A DNA stretch of 64,000 bases from Geitlerinema sp. BBD 1991-9 (GTDB lineage Bacteria; Cyanobacteriota; Cyanobacteriia; Cyanobacteriales; Geitlerinemataceae), in the NCBI GenBank assembly GCA_001657325.1, contig LWRO01000006.1:124001-188000 (forward strand). Reading direction: 5' to 3'. Positions 1-9,193 of this stretch are shown here, piece by piece. The notes beneath the pieces were generated by a model, which was not told where the DNA came from, ran no database searches, and saw nothing but the letters and a program-made list of their open reading frames with translations. The position numbers were made by a program, and so were the translations under genes. Each line of letters starts with the position of its first letter. Positions within the stretch are counted from its first letter, which is position 1.

Positions 1-1
1 A

Positions 2-283
2 GTTTGGGATAAATTTCACGAGGAATTAGACGAGTTTCACCACGCGCTGCGACACGAAAGCAAAGACCGACAACAGGAAGAATTGGGCGATTTGTTGTTT
101 GTCATCATCAATTTAGCACGATGGTACGACATCGATCCAGAGGCGGCTTTACATGGAACGAACCATCGTTTTTTAGAGCGTTTTGAGAAAGTTGAGGCGG
201 CTTGCAATCGACCGCTTTCTGACTATTCCTTAGAAGAGTTAGAGGCGTTTTGGCAAAAAGCGAAAAAGTTATTAAAACAGTAA
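2..283 (+). CDS. mazG: MazG-type nucleoside triphosphate pyrophosphohydrolase, C-terminal part
   Basis: The reading frame is open from the left edge, so the gene is cut by the window and only about 93 codons are present. The visible part has the MazG metal-binding helix pattern: EELDEF, then EELGDLLFVIINLARW, matching the family's ExxE...ExxD arrangement that holds Mg2+ for hydrolysis of NTPs to NMPs plus pyrophosphate. The tail, ending in an LEAFWQKAKKLL helix, is usual for the second MazG domain. The ABC exporter follows on the same strand after 32 nt, so the two may share a transcript. Homologues are housecleaning enzymes. The true start lies outside the window. Confidence 0.88.
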   Translation, partial: VWDKFHEELDEFHHALRHESKDRQQEELGDLLFVIINLARWYDIDPEAALHGTNHRFLERFEKVEAACNRPLSDYSLEELEAFWQKAKKLLKQ

Positions 284-315
284 TTCGATCGATTGGCAAA
301 CACGAACCATAACTC

Positions 316-2175
316 ATGTCCGAAAAACGCTTACGTCGCAGCCTCGAAAGTGCATCGCTTCCACAGAGACCGAACGATCTTCGCACCCGTTTTTTCAGTG
401 TTCTCGCCAACACGCCGCGATTGATTGGATTGGTGTGGAAAGCCACACCGGGACATCTTCTCGCGTCGATTTCACTGACGTTGGTGCGGGGTATCGTTCC
501 CGTCGCGGAACTGTACGTGACGAAATTGGTGGTCGATCGAATGGTCGCCAGTATCGGACAAGCGGAAATTGCCTGGTTTGCCATCTTTCAACTGGTGGGA
601 TTGCGCTTCGGACTCAGTCTCGTGTCGGAAATTTCCAATCAACTCAGTGCCTATACGCTACAAATCCTTAGAGATCGCTTTGCTATTTACGCCAATCAAG
701 TCTTAATTCAACAAGCCATTCGTCTCGATTTATCGCATTATGAAATGCCCGAGTTCCACGATACGTTAAGTCGGGCGCAGCAAAGCGGTAGCGATTATCC
801 GGTACGGATTTTAGGAACGCTGACGAATTTGTTAGGGCAAACTGTAAATTTCGTCGGGTCGATGGCACTGTTGCTGAGTTTTAGTCCTTTAATTATGGTG
901 TTGTTGCTGTTCACGTCTACACCAGCATTATGGGTCAGCGTGCGGTTTTCGGGGCGGCGGTTTTGGATGTCTCGGGCGCAAACGCAGGCGGGACGACGGG
1001 CGGATTATTTGCAGCGAGTCCTGACGCAAAATGCGTTTGCGAAGGAAGTTCGGCTGTTTCGCTTGGGCGAGTATTTATTGAATCAATGGACGGAGATTCG
1101 ATCGAAATTTAACGCCGAATCTGCCGCGTTAGCAAGACGGTTCGCGACGATGCGGGGTTTGGCGGGGACAGTGGCGAATTTGGGATATTACGGGGCTTAC
1201 GGTTGGACGATCGTGCGGACGGTGGGAGGTCAGATTTCGATCGGCGACTTTACTATGTACTCCGGTGCGTTCGCCCAAGCGCAATCGGTGCTTCAACAGA
1301 TTTTACAAAGTATCGCTCAAACTTACGAATACAATCTCTACGTCGCCCAATATTTCGAGTTTCTCAGTTTACAGCCTCAAGTGGTCGATCCGTCACACCC
1401 TCGATCGTTTCCAACGCTGATGCAGCAGGGTTTGGAACTGCGAGACGTGACGTTTACCTATCCGGGGGCGGAAAAACCGACACTACAACAGTTGAATTTA
1501 ACGGTGCAACCCGGCGAAAGCGTTGCCCTCGTGGGTGTGAACGGGGCGGGAAAAACCACCCTGCTGAAGCTGATAACGCGGTTGTACGATCCCGAGGATG
1601 GGGAAATTACGATCGATGGAATTCCCTTAAATCACTTTTCTTTGGAAGAATTGCGGTGCAATATCGGCGTGTTGAATCAGGATTTCGCCCGGTACAGCCT
1701 CACCGCCCAGGATAATATCGGATTTGGCGATCTTGCGCGACGGGACGACCTCGATCGAGTCCGACAAGCCGCAGCCGATGGCGGTGCGGCGGAAACGATC
1801 GAATCACTCGATCGAGGCTACGATACGATTTTGGGCAAAATTTTCTCGGGCGGAACGGAGTTATCCGGGGGACAGTGGCAGAAAATCGGAATCGCGCGGG
1901 CGTTTATGAGTTCGGCCCCGATTTTGATTCTCGACGAACCGACGGCGGCGTTAGATGCAATGGCGGAGGCGGAACTATTCCAGCGATTTCGCCGGTTAAC
2001 CCAGGGACGAACGACGTTTTTCGTCAGTCACCGCTTTTCAACGGTTCGCATGGCCGATCGCATTGTAGTTTTGGAAAACAGCCGCATCGTCGAAGTGGGA
2101 AGTCACGACGAGTTAATGGCGAACGAGGGATTGTACGCCCGGATGTTTCGCTTGCAAGCGTCGAGTTATCAATAG
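316..2175 (+). CDS. ABC transporter half-molecule (fused permease and ATPase)
   Basis: A 619-residue exporter-type half transporter. About residues 35-340 form a six-helix membrane domain. The nucleotide-binding domain follows, with Walker A GVNGAGKTT near residue 407, Q-loop NQDFARY, signature LSGGQWQKIGIARA, Walker B ILILDEPTAALD near residue 536 and the H-loop in FVSHRFSTV. These show an ATP-driven exporter that probably dimerises in the plasma membrane. Substrate cannot be read from sequence; such proteins export lipids, peptides or drugs. The ATG at 316 is the first in frame after the upstream gene. The gene ends just before a 23-bp-stem hairpin shared with convergent obgE. A second half-transporter lies 3.1 kb downstream, but the two are not adjacent. 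Confidence 0.93.
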   Translation: MSEKRLRRSLESASLPQRPNDLRTRFFSVLANTPRLIGLVWKATPGHLLASISLTLVRGIVPVAELYVTKLVVDRMVASIGQAEIAWFAIFQLVGLRFGLSLVSEISNQLSAYTLQILRDRFAIYANQVLIQQAIRLDLSHYEMPEFHDTLSRAQQSGSDYPVRILGTLTNLLGQTVNFVGSMALLLSFSPLIMVLLLFTSTPALWVSVRFSGRRFWMSRAQTQAGRRADYLQRVLTQNAFAKEVRLFRLGEYLLNQWTEIRSKFNAESAALARRFATMRGLAGTVANLGYYGAYGWTIVRTVGGQISIGDFTMYSGAFAQAQSVLQQILQSIAQTYEYNLYVAQYFEFLSLQPQVVDPSHPRSFPTLMQQGLELRDVTFTYPGAEKPTLQQLNLTVQPGESVALVGVNGAGKTTLLKLITRLYDPEDGEITIDGIPLNHFSLEELRCNIGVLNQDFARYSLTAQDNIGFGDLARRDDLDRVRQAAADGGAAETIESLDRGYDTILGKIFSGGTELSGGQWQKIGIARAFMSSAPILILDEPTAALDAMAEAELFQRFRRLTQGRTTFFVSHRFSTVRMADRIVVLENSRIVEVGSHDELMANEGLYARMFRLQASSYQ

Positions 2176-2196
2176 ACCTCCTGCGTGAATATTTTT

Positions 2197-2245
2197 GACC
2201 CCACCCCAACCCTCCCCTTAGCAAGGGGAGGGTTGGGGTGGGGTC
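2197..2245. terminator. 23-bp perfect hairpin between convergent ABC gene and obgE
   Basis: The arms 2197-2219 and 2223-2245 are perfect reverse complements with a 3-nt AGC loop and a very C/G-rich stem. A TTTTT run precedes the left arm and the right arm ends in GGTCTATTC. The element sits between the stops of two converging genes, so it could end transcription from both sides. Its CCCCAACCC-type sequence resembles dispersed repeats seen elsewhere in this window, so it may also be a repeat element co-opted as a terminator. Confidence 0.75.
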
Positions 2246-2273
2246 TATTCAATCAAGCTATCCGTTAAAGATC

Positions 2274-3326
2274 TCAGTTAGAGACCCCAATACCCCGATC
2301 GATCTCCACACCCGCTGTCACTGGAACTTCGGTTTCTTCGAGAACTTTCCACACGCATCGCAACAGTTCGTCGAGGCCTTGCTTCGCCACAGCTGAAATC
2401 CGGAAAATCGGATAAGCGGACTCCGGTTGTAGTGTTTGGGCGATCGAATCGAGTTCTTCTTCCGATCGATCGATCGCGTCTAACTTATTCAACGCGATAA
2501 TTTGCGGTCGGTTTTCCAACTCGCGACCGTAGGCGAGTAATTCTTCTCGAATCACGCGATAGTTTTCGATGGGATCTTCCGCCGTCGCATCGATGAGGTG
2601 CAGCAAAACCCGCGTCCGTTCGATGTGTCGCAGAAATTCGTGACCTAAACCCAAACCTTCGTGGGCCCCTTCAATCAATCCAGGGATATCGGCGAAAACC
2701 GTTCCATCTCCCGTAGGTTTGCGAACGACACCTAAATTGGGAACGAGCGTCGTAAACGGATAATCGGCGATTTTCGGCCGGGCGGCGGACAAAACTGAAA
2801 TGAGCGTCGATTTTCCAGCGTTGGGAAGTCCGATAATACCCACCTCTGCCAGTAATTTTAACTCGAGGCGCAGTTGGCGAATGCGTCCCGGTCGTCCTTC
2901 CTGAGCGTATTCTGGGGCGCGATTGCGGTTGCTGAGGTAGTGGCGGTTGCCGTTTCCCCCGCGTCCTCCTTGCGCGACACAGACTTTTTGGCCGGCTTCG
3001 ACGAGATCGCCGATAATTTCGTCCGTTTCGAGATCGTAAGCTACGGTTCCGCAGGGAACTTCGAGAATTCGATCGTTCCCCGAAGCCCCCGTGCAGTTGT
3101 TGGGTTTACCCCGTTTTCCGTCTTCAGCTTTGAATCGATGGGCGTATTTAAAATCGAGGAGCGTTTGCAAGCGTTCTGTGGCGACGAGATACACTGACCC
3201 TCCGTGTCCACCATCTCCCCCAGCGGGGCCGCCTGCGGGAACGTATTTTTCACGGCGAAAGGCGACGATACCATCGCCACCTTTGCCACCTTCAACTTCA
3301 ATTTCAGATCGATCGATAAATTGCAT
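2274..3326 (-). CDS. obgE: GTPase Obg
   Basis: A 350-residue Obg/CgtA GTPase, the essential 50S-associated GTP-binding protein. The N-terminal glycine-rich Obg fold (residues 1-158; [18 protein letters not shown]) is followed by a G domain with G1 [10 protein letters not shown]3 [13 protein letters not shown]4 NKLD and G5 SAVAKQG. The extra C-terminal OCT domain is absent, as expected for the short form. The ATG at 3326 is chosen because the protein family starts at [11 protein letters not shown]. The frame continues 42 codons upstream, but those codons are made only of the AGCAGTG-type heptamer repeat and are not expected to be coding. It converges on the ABC transporter gene. Confidence 0.95.
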   Translation of the reverse strand: MQFIDRSEIEVEGGKGGDGIVAFRREKYVPAGGPAGGDGGHGGSVYLVATERLQTLLDFKYAHRFKAEDGKRGKPNNCTGASGNDRILEVPCGTVAYDLETDEIIGDLVEAGQKVCVAQGGRGGNGNRHYLSNRNRAPEYAQEGRPGRIRQLRLELKLLAEVGIIGLPNAGKSTLISVLSAARPKIADYPFTTLVPNLGVVRKPTGDGTVFADIPGLIEGAHEGLGLGHEFLRHIERTRVLLHLIDATAEDPIENYRVIREELLAYGRELENRPQIIALNKLDAIDRSEEELDSIAQTLQPESAYPIFRISAVAKQGLDELLRCVWKVLEETEVPVTAGVEIDRGIGVSN

Positions 3327-3332
3327 TTCTAG

Positions 3333-3440
3333 GCAGTAGGAAGCAGTAAGCAGTAAGCAGTGAGCAGTGAGCAGTAAGCAGTGAGCAGTGAGCAGTGAGC
3401 AGTTACCACTGTTCACTGTTGGCTGTTGACTGTCCACTGT
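3333..3440. repeat. Heptanucleotide tandem repeat (AGCAGTA/AGCAGTG) with inverted tail
   Basis: About nine units of AGCAGTG or AGCAGTA run from about 3341 to 3401. They are followed by units of the opposite sense (ACTGTTC, ACTGTTG, GCTGTTG, ACTGTCC) up to 3440, so the whole can fold as a long hairpin. It starts 7 nt upstream of the obgE start codon and must lie in the obgE leader. It is the same class as the short tandemly repeated sequences known in cyanobacteria, and the same heptamer recurs inside the CHAT gene at 45.65 kb. Confidence 0.85.
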
Positions 3441-3487
3441 AAAGGGGGACAAGGAGAAAACGGGTGCATCTCACTTTGGCGATCGCC

Positions 3488-3537
3488 ACCCCTCCCATCC
3501 TCCCCTGGCTAAGGGGAGGTGCCGAAGGCGGAGGGGT
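3488..3537. repeat. Palindromic dispersed element
   Basis: Outer arms ACCCCTCC (3488-3495) and GGAGGGGT (3530-3537) enclose an inner hairpin CCTCCCCT/AGGGGAGG (3499-3506 and 3512-3519) and a small GCCGAAGGC hairpin. This composite fold looks like a mobile palindromic repeat and not a simple terminator. It lies between obgE and the convergent-side end of the next minus-strand gene. Confidence 0.6.
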
Positions 3538-3609
3538 CATTCTACGAAATTGAGATGCGCCCGAGAAAACAGCCTTTTCCCTCTCCCTTGTCTCCCCCTC
3601 ACCTCTCCA

Positions 3610-4293
3610 TTACAAATACGGTGTCACGTCTTCGTCGCAATCGTCGGCGAGATAGGATAAGGCCCGGAAACGCAAACCCACTAACTGCTCGTACAGGGGA
3701 TTCAATTTGCACATGGCAGGAATGTGAACCACCTTTTTACCGAACAGCGTAATGTCTCGCTCGAAAGGACATTGAGACGGAATCATTCGACACAGAAACC
3801 GGGCGACTTTCGGATCGTGCATTTCCACGTTATCCAGCCAACCTCTCACCGGAGCGAGAACGTCGATTTTACCGCCTTTTGACACGTCTCCAGCGTCCCC
3901 AACCGCCAGCGAGGCAGACTCGCCGTTGTCTTCGAGGGTTTCGAGGGTGTGGCGCAGAGTGTCGAGAGCTTCCGGGCGAACGCCGAGCGCTTCACAAAAG
4001 TCTTGTAATACCTTATCTTCGGTAGTCGTGTAAACGCCGTCCGCGATCGCGACCATGACGGCCGTGCGGAGGAAATTTTCCGATACGTGCGGGTCGTTGT
4101 CAAATGCTTCAGCCAGTTCTTGGGGCGAGATAGGCTCGAGTTCAGCCGTTTGGGATTCGCCGTGCGTCAGTTCCGCAATCAATTGACGCTCGTTTTCATC
4201 GAAGTTACCATCCGCCCAAGCGACTGCCAGCAGTCCTCTCAACCAAGCTTGACTGCGTGCATCGGTTTGCGGAGATCGAGTCGTACTCGTCAT
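3610..4293 (-). CDS. TerB-like / Mo-dependent nitrogenase C-terminal domain protein
   Basis: A 227-residue cytoplasmic protein. Residues 13-120 form an acidic helical region of the TerB type (LLAVAWADGNFDENERQLI; VMVAIADGVYTTTEDKVLQDF). Residues 148-227 match the cyanobacterial family called Mo-dependent nitrogenase C-terminal (VRGWLDNVEMHDPKVARFLC; CPFERDITLFGKKVVHIPAM). Despite the family name, these proteins occur in cyanobacteria without a demonstrated nitrogenase link and their function is unknown. The start at 4293 is supported by a GGTGAGG ribosome site 4-10 nt upstream; a 23-codon upstream extension has no such support. The divergent membrane transporter begins 57 nt away. Confidence 0.85.
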   Translation of the reverse strand: MTSTTRSPQTDARSQAWLRGLLAVAWADGNFDENERQLIAELTHGESQTAELEPISPQELAEAFDNDPHVSENFLRTAVMVAIADGVYTTTEDKVLQDFCEALGVRPEALDTLRHTLETLEDNGESASLAVGDAGDVSKGGKIDVLAPVRGWLDNVEMHDPKVARFLCRMIPSQCPFERDITLFGKKVVHIPAMCKLNPLYEQLVGLRFRALSYLADDCDEDVTPYL

Positions 4294-4350
4294 AAACCTC
4301 ACCTTCAATTGATACGTTTCCCAATTTACTGTTGCGTTCGCGGTTGTCTC

Positions 4351-4719
4351 GTGTCCCCACAAGAGTTGGCGTTGTTTCTCGTTTCGATTTTAACGAATAC
4401 TGTCGGTCAGTTTTTACTCAAAGCTGGTGCGTTAAAGCTCGGTACGACGAATCCCAGTTCTATCCTCAGTTTTGTCGTCGGCGTACTGGCCACGCCGGAA
4501 TTGTTATTCGGTTTAGCATTTTATGGATTCGGGGCGATGGCCTATATCCTACTCCTCACCCGCGTCAATCTCAGCGTTGCGGGCCCGGCGACTGCTTTAG
4601 CCTATGTCACCGCCGTTCTCATCGGTCATTTTGTCTTCAAAGAAAGCCTTCCCCTCGATCGACTTTTCGGAATCGCCCTCATCATCTGCGGTGTTCTCAT
4701 CGTCGTCAGTCGCCGCTAG
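4351..4719 (+). CDS. Small EamA/SMR-like four-helix membrane transporter
   Basis: A 122-residue hydrophobic protein with four predicted membrane helices. The first begins in LALFLVSILTNTVGQFLLKAG, the last is LFGIALIICGVLIVVSRR. This is the half-size layout of the drug/metabolite transporter superfamily, close to EmrE and the ArnE/ArnF type. The substrate is unknown. No ATG fits the mature-looking N-terminus. The GTG at 4351 places a short leader before helix 1, and the longer frame upstream would overlap the divergent gene, so GTG is preferred but not proven. Confidence 0.7.
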   Translation: MSPQELALFLVSILTNTVGQFLLKAGALKLGTTNPSSILSFVVGVLATPELLFGLAFYGFGAMAYILLLTRVNLSVAGPATALAYVTAVLIGHFVFKESLPLDRLFGIALIICGVLIVVSRR

Positions 4720-5290
4720 GTGCAAGCGTGAAGCGGTTAGACGCTGTACGTTCGAGTTTACAGCTCGAACTCCTCATTCGTCCAAAATGTTTGAGGCGCT
4801 GTCAGTTTTGGGGAATGACGATCGAATCCTCTCCATCAGTTGAAGGATCTCGACACTCTGGATTTCGCGTTCGTTCTCTCGAAGCTTCTTTGCACGAGTT
4901 TGGCATCAATTTCGATGCTCGAGGAACTGTTTCCGATGGCAGAGGAACGTTTCGACCGATTGAAACACACCCAGCCCGAACGAGCTTAAAGCTTGTAACT
5001 TTTCATGTATTCACATCTGCTACGAAGAGGAAATACCTTCGTTTTTTTGACACCGAGATCTATCTCTAGACTCGATTTATTTGGTTTTTCAATTTATAAT
5101 GGAGCCTGGAATTCTTCGGCGATTTCCTTGGCTTCCTTTTTTATGACTGTAATTCTAATGAAACAATCGAGGTCGATTCAATGGTTTGGCCGCAAACCAT
5201 CTTGGGTGAATTCATTTATCCAAGACTCAACTTTACATCCAAAGATTTAAGACGATCGAAAGTCGTCAATCTCAAATTGTAATTCTCATT
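4720..5290. other. 571-nt gap without a recognisable gene
   Basis: Open frames here are short, lack ribosome sites and resemble no family I know in either strand. The right half (about 5000-5290) is clearly more AT-rich than the flanking genes. The stretch could be a decayed gene or the leader of the downstream ABC transporter. Confidence 0.5.
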
Positions 5291-7090
5291 ATGAAAGTCG
5301 ATCGAGCTACTCGAAAACCGCCAGAAAACGACTGGCGATTGTTTTTACGCCTCGCACCCTATGCTAAGCGCAACCAGCGGCTGTTATGGCTGGCATTTCT
5401 GTTACTGCTACCGCTATCGTTAGCGGGTTCCGTACAACCGATTCTCGTCGGACAGGCGATTTCTTTTATCCGTCAAGAACCAACGTATTTCTTCCTCGAG
5501 GGCAAAACCTTCTCCGAAGGAATTGCACTTCTCGTCGGGTTGCTGTTTTTAACGATCGTCGTTCGATCGATGCTCGATAGCGCGCAAGGGTTGCTCGTGC
5601 AGATCGTGGGACAGCGGATGACGATGCAGATTCGCAACGATCTGTTCGATCGTGTCACGTCTCTGTCGTCGAGTTTTTTCGATCGAACGCCCGTCGGTCG
5701 CCTCATCACTCGTCTGACGAGCGACGTGGACGCCCTCGGCGACGTCTTTTCAACCGGGGCGATCGGCATCGTGTCCGACTTAGCCTCGATCGTCGTCATC
5801 GTCTTCGTCATGTTCGGCGTTCAGTGGCAACTGGCCTTAATGTTAGTGGCGATGTTAGTTCCCGTGTCGGGGGTCGTGATTTACTTCCAACAGCAATTCC
5901 GCAAAGCCAACTACCGGGCCCGCGAAGAACTGTCACGTCTCAACTCGTCCCTGCAAGAAAACATCGTCGGCATCAGCATCGTGCAACTGTTCCGACGCGA
6001 ACGCTACAATTGTGAAGTCTTTCGCAACATCAACCAGTCCTATATCGATGCTGTCGATCGAACGATTTTTCACGATTCCGCAGTGTCCGCAACCCTAGAA
6101 TGGATTTCTCTCGTCGCCATCGCTGGGGTGTTGTGGCTGGGAGGATATCAGGTTTTGGGAGGAGAGATGAGCTTCGGACTTCTCGCCTCGTTTATTCTCT
6201 TCGCCCAACGTCTGTTCGACCCCCTGCGCCAGTTTGCTGAAAAATTCACCTCTCTCCAATCTGGATTTACCGCCGTCGAACGCATTCGCGATTTACTCGA
6301 CGAACCCATCGAAATTCGCGACCCCGAAACGCAGGATGTCCCCTCGATTCAAGCCGGAAGCAGTGGCGAAATTCGCTTTGAGAACGTTTGCTTCGGCTAC
6401 AAACCGGACGAATACGTCTTGAAAAACCTCGACTTTACGATTCGCCCCGGAGAAAAAGTTGCCCTCGTCGGGCCGACGGGTGCGGGTAAAAGTTCGATTA
6501 TCCGGTTACTCTGTCGCCTTTACGAACCGCAGCAGGGGCGCATTCTCATCGATGGTATCGACATTCGCGAGTTGCGTCAGTCGGAACTGCGCCAACACAT
6601 CGGCGTGATTTTACAAGATGGCTTCGTGTTTGCAGGCAACGTCAAAAGTAATATCACGTTAGGCGAACACTATCCTTTTGAAACGGTGAAACAGGCTGCC
6701 GAACAAACCAACGTTTCGCAGTTTATCGAACAGCTCCCGCAAGGGTACGATACCGAATTGCGGGAACGGGGAACGAACTTGTCCGGTGGTCAAAAACAAC
6801 TGCTGGCGTTCGCACGAGTTGCGATTCGCGATCCGAAAATTATGGTGTTGGACGAAGCAACGGCGAACCTCGACGTGAAAACGGAGTCGTGGATTCAAGA
6901 AGCTCTCGAACACTTGTGGGAAAATCGCACTGCTATCGTCATCGCTCACCGCTTATCTACCATTCGCAACGTCGATCGAATTCTCGTTCTCAAACGGGGC
7001 GAACTGGCGGAATCGGGTTCTCACGAGGAACTGTTAGCTCAGAACGGACTGTACGCCAGTTTGTATAAGTTGCAATTGTTGGGAACTTAA
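5291..7090 (+). CDS. ABC transporter half-molecule, MsbA/MdlB-like
   Basis: A 599-residue exporter with membrane helices in about residues 30-330 and an ATPase domain from about 365. Visible motifs are Walker A GPTGAGKSS near 394, signature LSGGQKQLLAFARVA near 497, Walker B IMVLDEATANLD near 517 and the switch histidine in IVIAHRLSTIRN. The intracellular loop SSFFDRTPVGRLITRLTSDV is typical of the MsbA/MdlB/Sav1866 group. It probably works as a dimer in the plasma membrane; substrate unknown. The ATG at 5291 follows the AT-rich gap, and the gene ends at a hairpin shared with the convergent kinase gene. Confidence 0.93.
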   Translation: MKVDRATRKPPENDWRLFLRLAPYAKRNQRLLWLAFLLLLPLSLAGSVQPILVGQAISFIRQEPTYFFLEGKTFSEGIALLVGLLFLTIVVRSMLDSAQGLLVQIVGQRMTMQIRNDLFDRVTSLSSSFFDRTPVGRLITRLTSDVDALGDVFSTGAIGIVSDLASIVVIVFVMFGVQWQLALMLVAMLVPVSGVVIYFQQQFRKANYRAREELSRLNSSLQENIVGISIVQLFRRERYNCEVFRNINQSYIDAVDRTIFHDSAVSATLEWISLVAIAGVLWLGGYQVLGGEMSFGLLASFILFAQRLFDPLRQFAEKFTSLQSGFTAVERIRDLLDEPIEIRDPETQDVPSIQAGSSGEIRFENVCFGYKPDEYVLKNLDFTIRPGEKVALVGPTGAGKSSIIRLLCRLYEPQQGRILIDGIDIRELRQSELRQHIGVILQDGFVFAGNVKSNITLGEHYPFETVKQAAEQTNVSQFIEQLPQGYDTELRERGTNLSGGQKQLLAFARVAIRDPKIMVLDEATANLDVKTESWIQEALEHLWENRTAIVIAHRLSTIRNVDRILVLKRGELAESGSHEELLAQNGLYASLYKLQLLGT

Positions 7091-7105
7091 TCTCCGCTCC
7101 CTTTC

Positions 7106-7133
7106 GTAGAGTCGTTGCACGTCACGACTCTAC
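7106..7133. terminator. Hairpin between convergent ABC and kinase genes
   Basis: Arms GTAGAGTCGT (7106-7115) and ACGACTCTAC (7124-7133) pair perfectly around an 8-nt loop. It lies 16 nt after one stop codon and 24 nt before the other, so it can serve both strands. The GTAGAG/CTCTAC core is shared with hairpins at 19117 and, as ATAGAG, at 60157. Confidence 0.7.
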
Positions 7134-7156
7134 AGAATTCGATGGCGAACGGCCGA

Positions 7157-9193
7157 TTACTCGTGCCAGTGCCAAACTTTAATTGTTTTGTCCCAACTTC
7201 CCGAAACGATCGTTTGGCCGTTGGAACTGGCCGCGACCCCGTGAACGGCACCGATATGTCCGGACAGCGTCTGAGTGACGCGGCCGTCGCTGAGATTCCA
7301 CACCTTTAAGGTTTTGTCGCTACTACCGCTTACGAGAAGGTTGCGTTTGGGGACGTAAGCGACCGCGTTGACGTCCCAGAGGTGACTGGTTAGGGTTTGA
7401 AGTTCCACGCCATTTTCGAGATCCCACAGTTTGATCGTGCGATCTTTGCTACCACTGGCCAGCTGTCGGCCGTCTGGGGAAATCGCGACGGCGAGGACTG
7501 AGTTGAGATGTCCCGATAACGTATGGACGAGCGAGCGATCTGGCACATTCCACAGGTGAATTTTGTTGTCGAGGCCGCCACTGGCCAGCCAACGTCCGTC
7601 TCGGGACAGGGCGATCGATTTAATCGAACCCGAACGGGCGGTAAGCGTCGCGCTGGCCTCAGTTTGTTTGGGTTCCCACAGTTGAATCGTGCGGTCTTTA
7701 CTGCCACTGAGGAGAAACGCACCATCTTTAGCAAAGTCGAGGGAGGTTACACCCCGCAAGTGACTGCTTAAGGTCTCGACGAGCTGTCCGGTTGGTAAAT
7801 TCCACAGCTTGACGGTGGCATCGTCGCTACCGCTGGCGAGAACCATGCCGTCGGGACTAATCGCCACGGCGTTGACGGGGCGGCGGTGTTGAGACAAGGT
7901 ATGCTCGAGTTTGCCCGTGCTTAAGTTCCAAACGAGGACGGTGTTATCTAAACAACCTCCAGCAACCCAATGCTCGCCTTCGCTGATGGCCACGGAGGTC
8001 ACGAGGGAGGTGGGTGCGGGTAAGGTGTAGGCACAGTACCAACCTCGGGTTTTCGGCAGAGGGGGGGCGTGAGAAATGGGAGCAACCGCCGCTTTCGGGG
8101 TCGTGGGTGACGTCGAGGCCAGGGGGCGAGTCGAGTGGCGGGGGGGCGGCGAGATCGATCGTCTCGGCTGGCTCGATGACGATGTGGGTTTGGCAGAACG
8201 CAACTCTTTTTCGGTTTCGGGCATCGGGTCGATGGTAGTCGGCGAGGTTGCGTTGACGGCTTTTTGGGGGGAACGGCGACGCATGGTCTGCCTCGACGAC
8301 GGCGCTTTGACCTCTCTGACGATCTCGTCGACAGATTGGTAACGATCGACGACGCGCTCTTGAATCATTTTGTCGAGAATGCGGGCGAGTCGATCGCTGA
8401 CGGAACGATGCTGTGTCATGAGGTATTCGCGCCAGCGCCATCCGTGTAAGGGGTCGAAGAGGGTGTCCGGACGACTCCCCGTTAGCAGTTGGATGCAAGT
8501 CACGCCCAAACTGTAAATATCGCTGGCGGGGTAGGCTTGACCGCTTCGCAGCTGTTCGAGGGGAGCATAGCCGACGGTGCCGACTTTCGTTCCCGGTACG
8601 GACATGGCATCGCGGGTCAGTTGCTTGGACACGCCGAAGTCGATGAGCATCAACCGTCCGTCTTTTTGACGGCGCAGGATGTTGACGGGGGTGATGTCGC
8701 GGTGGATGACGTGGTGTTGGTGAACGAAGCGCAGGACGGGAAGCAGTTGGGCGAGGACTTGTTTGATTTTGGATTCGCTAAAGGCTCCTTCTCGCTCCAT
8801 TTCGTGCCAGAGGGTCTGGCCGTCGATATACTCTTGGACGAGGTACAGGCGCGACTCTTCTTCAAAAAAGGCGAACAGTGTCGGAATGTTGGGATGTTCG
8901 CCGAGTTTGGAAAGTTGGGTGGCTTCCTGGTAAAACAGCTCGATCGTTTTGTTATGGGTACTCGGCGTTGCCTCGCTTCCCGCCCCATCGGGTAAGAGTT
9001 GTTTGATGACGCAGAAGGTGTTGAGCCGGTCTTCGTCAATGGCGAGGTACGTGCGACCGAAACCGCCTTGGGCGAGGGGCTTGGTCGGACGATAGCGTCC
9101 TCGAAGTTTGAGGCGGGAACCACAACTGAGACAGTGGGTTGCGTCGTCGGGGTTACGGGTGTGCGAGCAGTTGGGGTTGAGGCAAAAGATCAT
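7157..9193 (-). CDS. Zinc-ribbon Ser/Thr protein kinase with C-terminal WD40 propeller
   Basis: A 678-residue protein in three parts. Residues 1-26 carry four cysteines (CLNPNC, CLSCG), the mark of the cyanobacterial 4-Cys kinase group. Residues 30-300 are a Hanks-type kinase with the glycine loop GGFGRTY, ATP-binding lysine in FCVIKQ, catalytic loop HRDITPVNIL and DFG in LIDFGVSK. A Ser/Pro-rich linker (about 310-395) leads to about seven WD40 repeats (for example LASGSDDATVKLWNL, VSGSWDKTIKVWHW) that would bind partner proteins. The lysine usual in HRDxKPxN is threonine here, which could lower activity. It probably phosphorylates partners in a cytoplasmic scaffold. Substrates are unknown. 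The gene is divergent from the HAD hydrolase. Confidence 0.93.
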   Translation of the reverse strand: MIFCLNPNCSHTRNPDDATHCLSCGSRLKLRGRYRPTKPLAQGGFGRTYLAIDEDRLNTFCVIKQLLPDGAGSEATPSTHNKTIELFYQEATQLSKLGEHPNIPTLFAFFEEESRLYLVQEYIDGQTLWHEMEREGAFSESKIKQVLAQLLPVLRFVHQHHVIHRDITPVNILRRQKDGRLMLIDFGVSKQLTRDAMSVPGTKVGTVGYAPLEQLRSGQAYPASDIYSLGVTCIQLLTGSRPDTLFDPLHGWRWREYLMTQHRSVSDRLARILDKMIQERVVDRYQSVDEIVREVKAPSSRQTMRRRSPQKAVNATSPTTIDPMPETEKELRSAKPTSSSSQPRRSISPPPRHSTRPLASTSPTTPKAAVAPISHAPPLPKTRGWYCAYTLPAPTSLVTSVAISEGEHWVAGGCLDNTVLVWNLSTGKLEHTLSQHRRPVNAVAISPDGMVLASGSDDATVKLWNLPTGQLVETLSSHLRGVTSLDFAKDGAFLLSGSKDRTIQLWEPKQTEASATLTARSGSIKSIALSRDGRWLASGGLDNKIHLWNVPDRSLVHTLSGHLNSVLAVAISPDGRQLASGSKDRTIKLWDLENGVELQTLTSHLWDVNAVAYVPKRNLLVSGSSDKTLKVWNLSDGRVTQTLSGHIGAVHGVAASSNGQTIVSGSWDKTIKVWHWHE

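Noticed and set aside
3327-3452. N-terminal extension of Obg by 42 codons
   Set aside because: The extra codons come entirely from the heptamer repeat and give a low-complexity Leu/Thr-rich peptide. The Obg family starts at [11 protein letters not shown].
5005-5250. Possible 81-residue gene on the plus strand
   Set aside because: No ribosome site, no family-like sequence, and the DNA is AT-rich like a leader. I treat it as chance.
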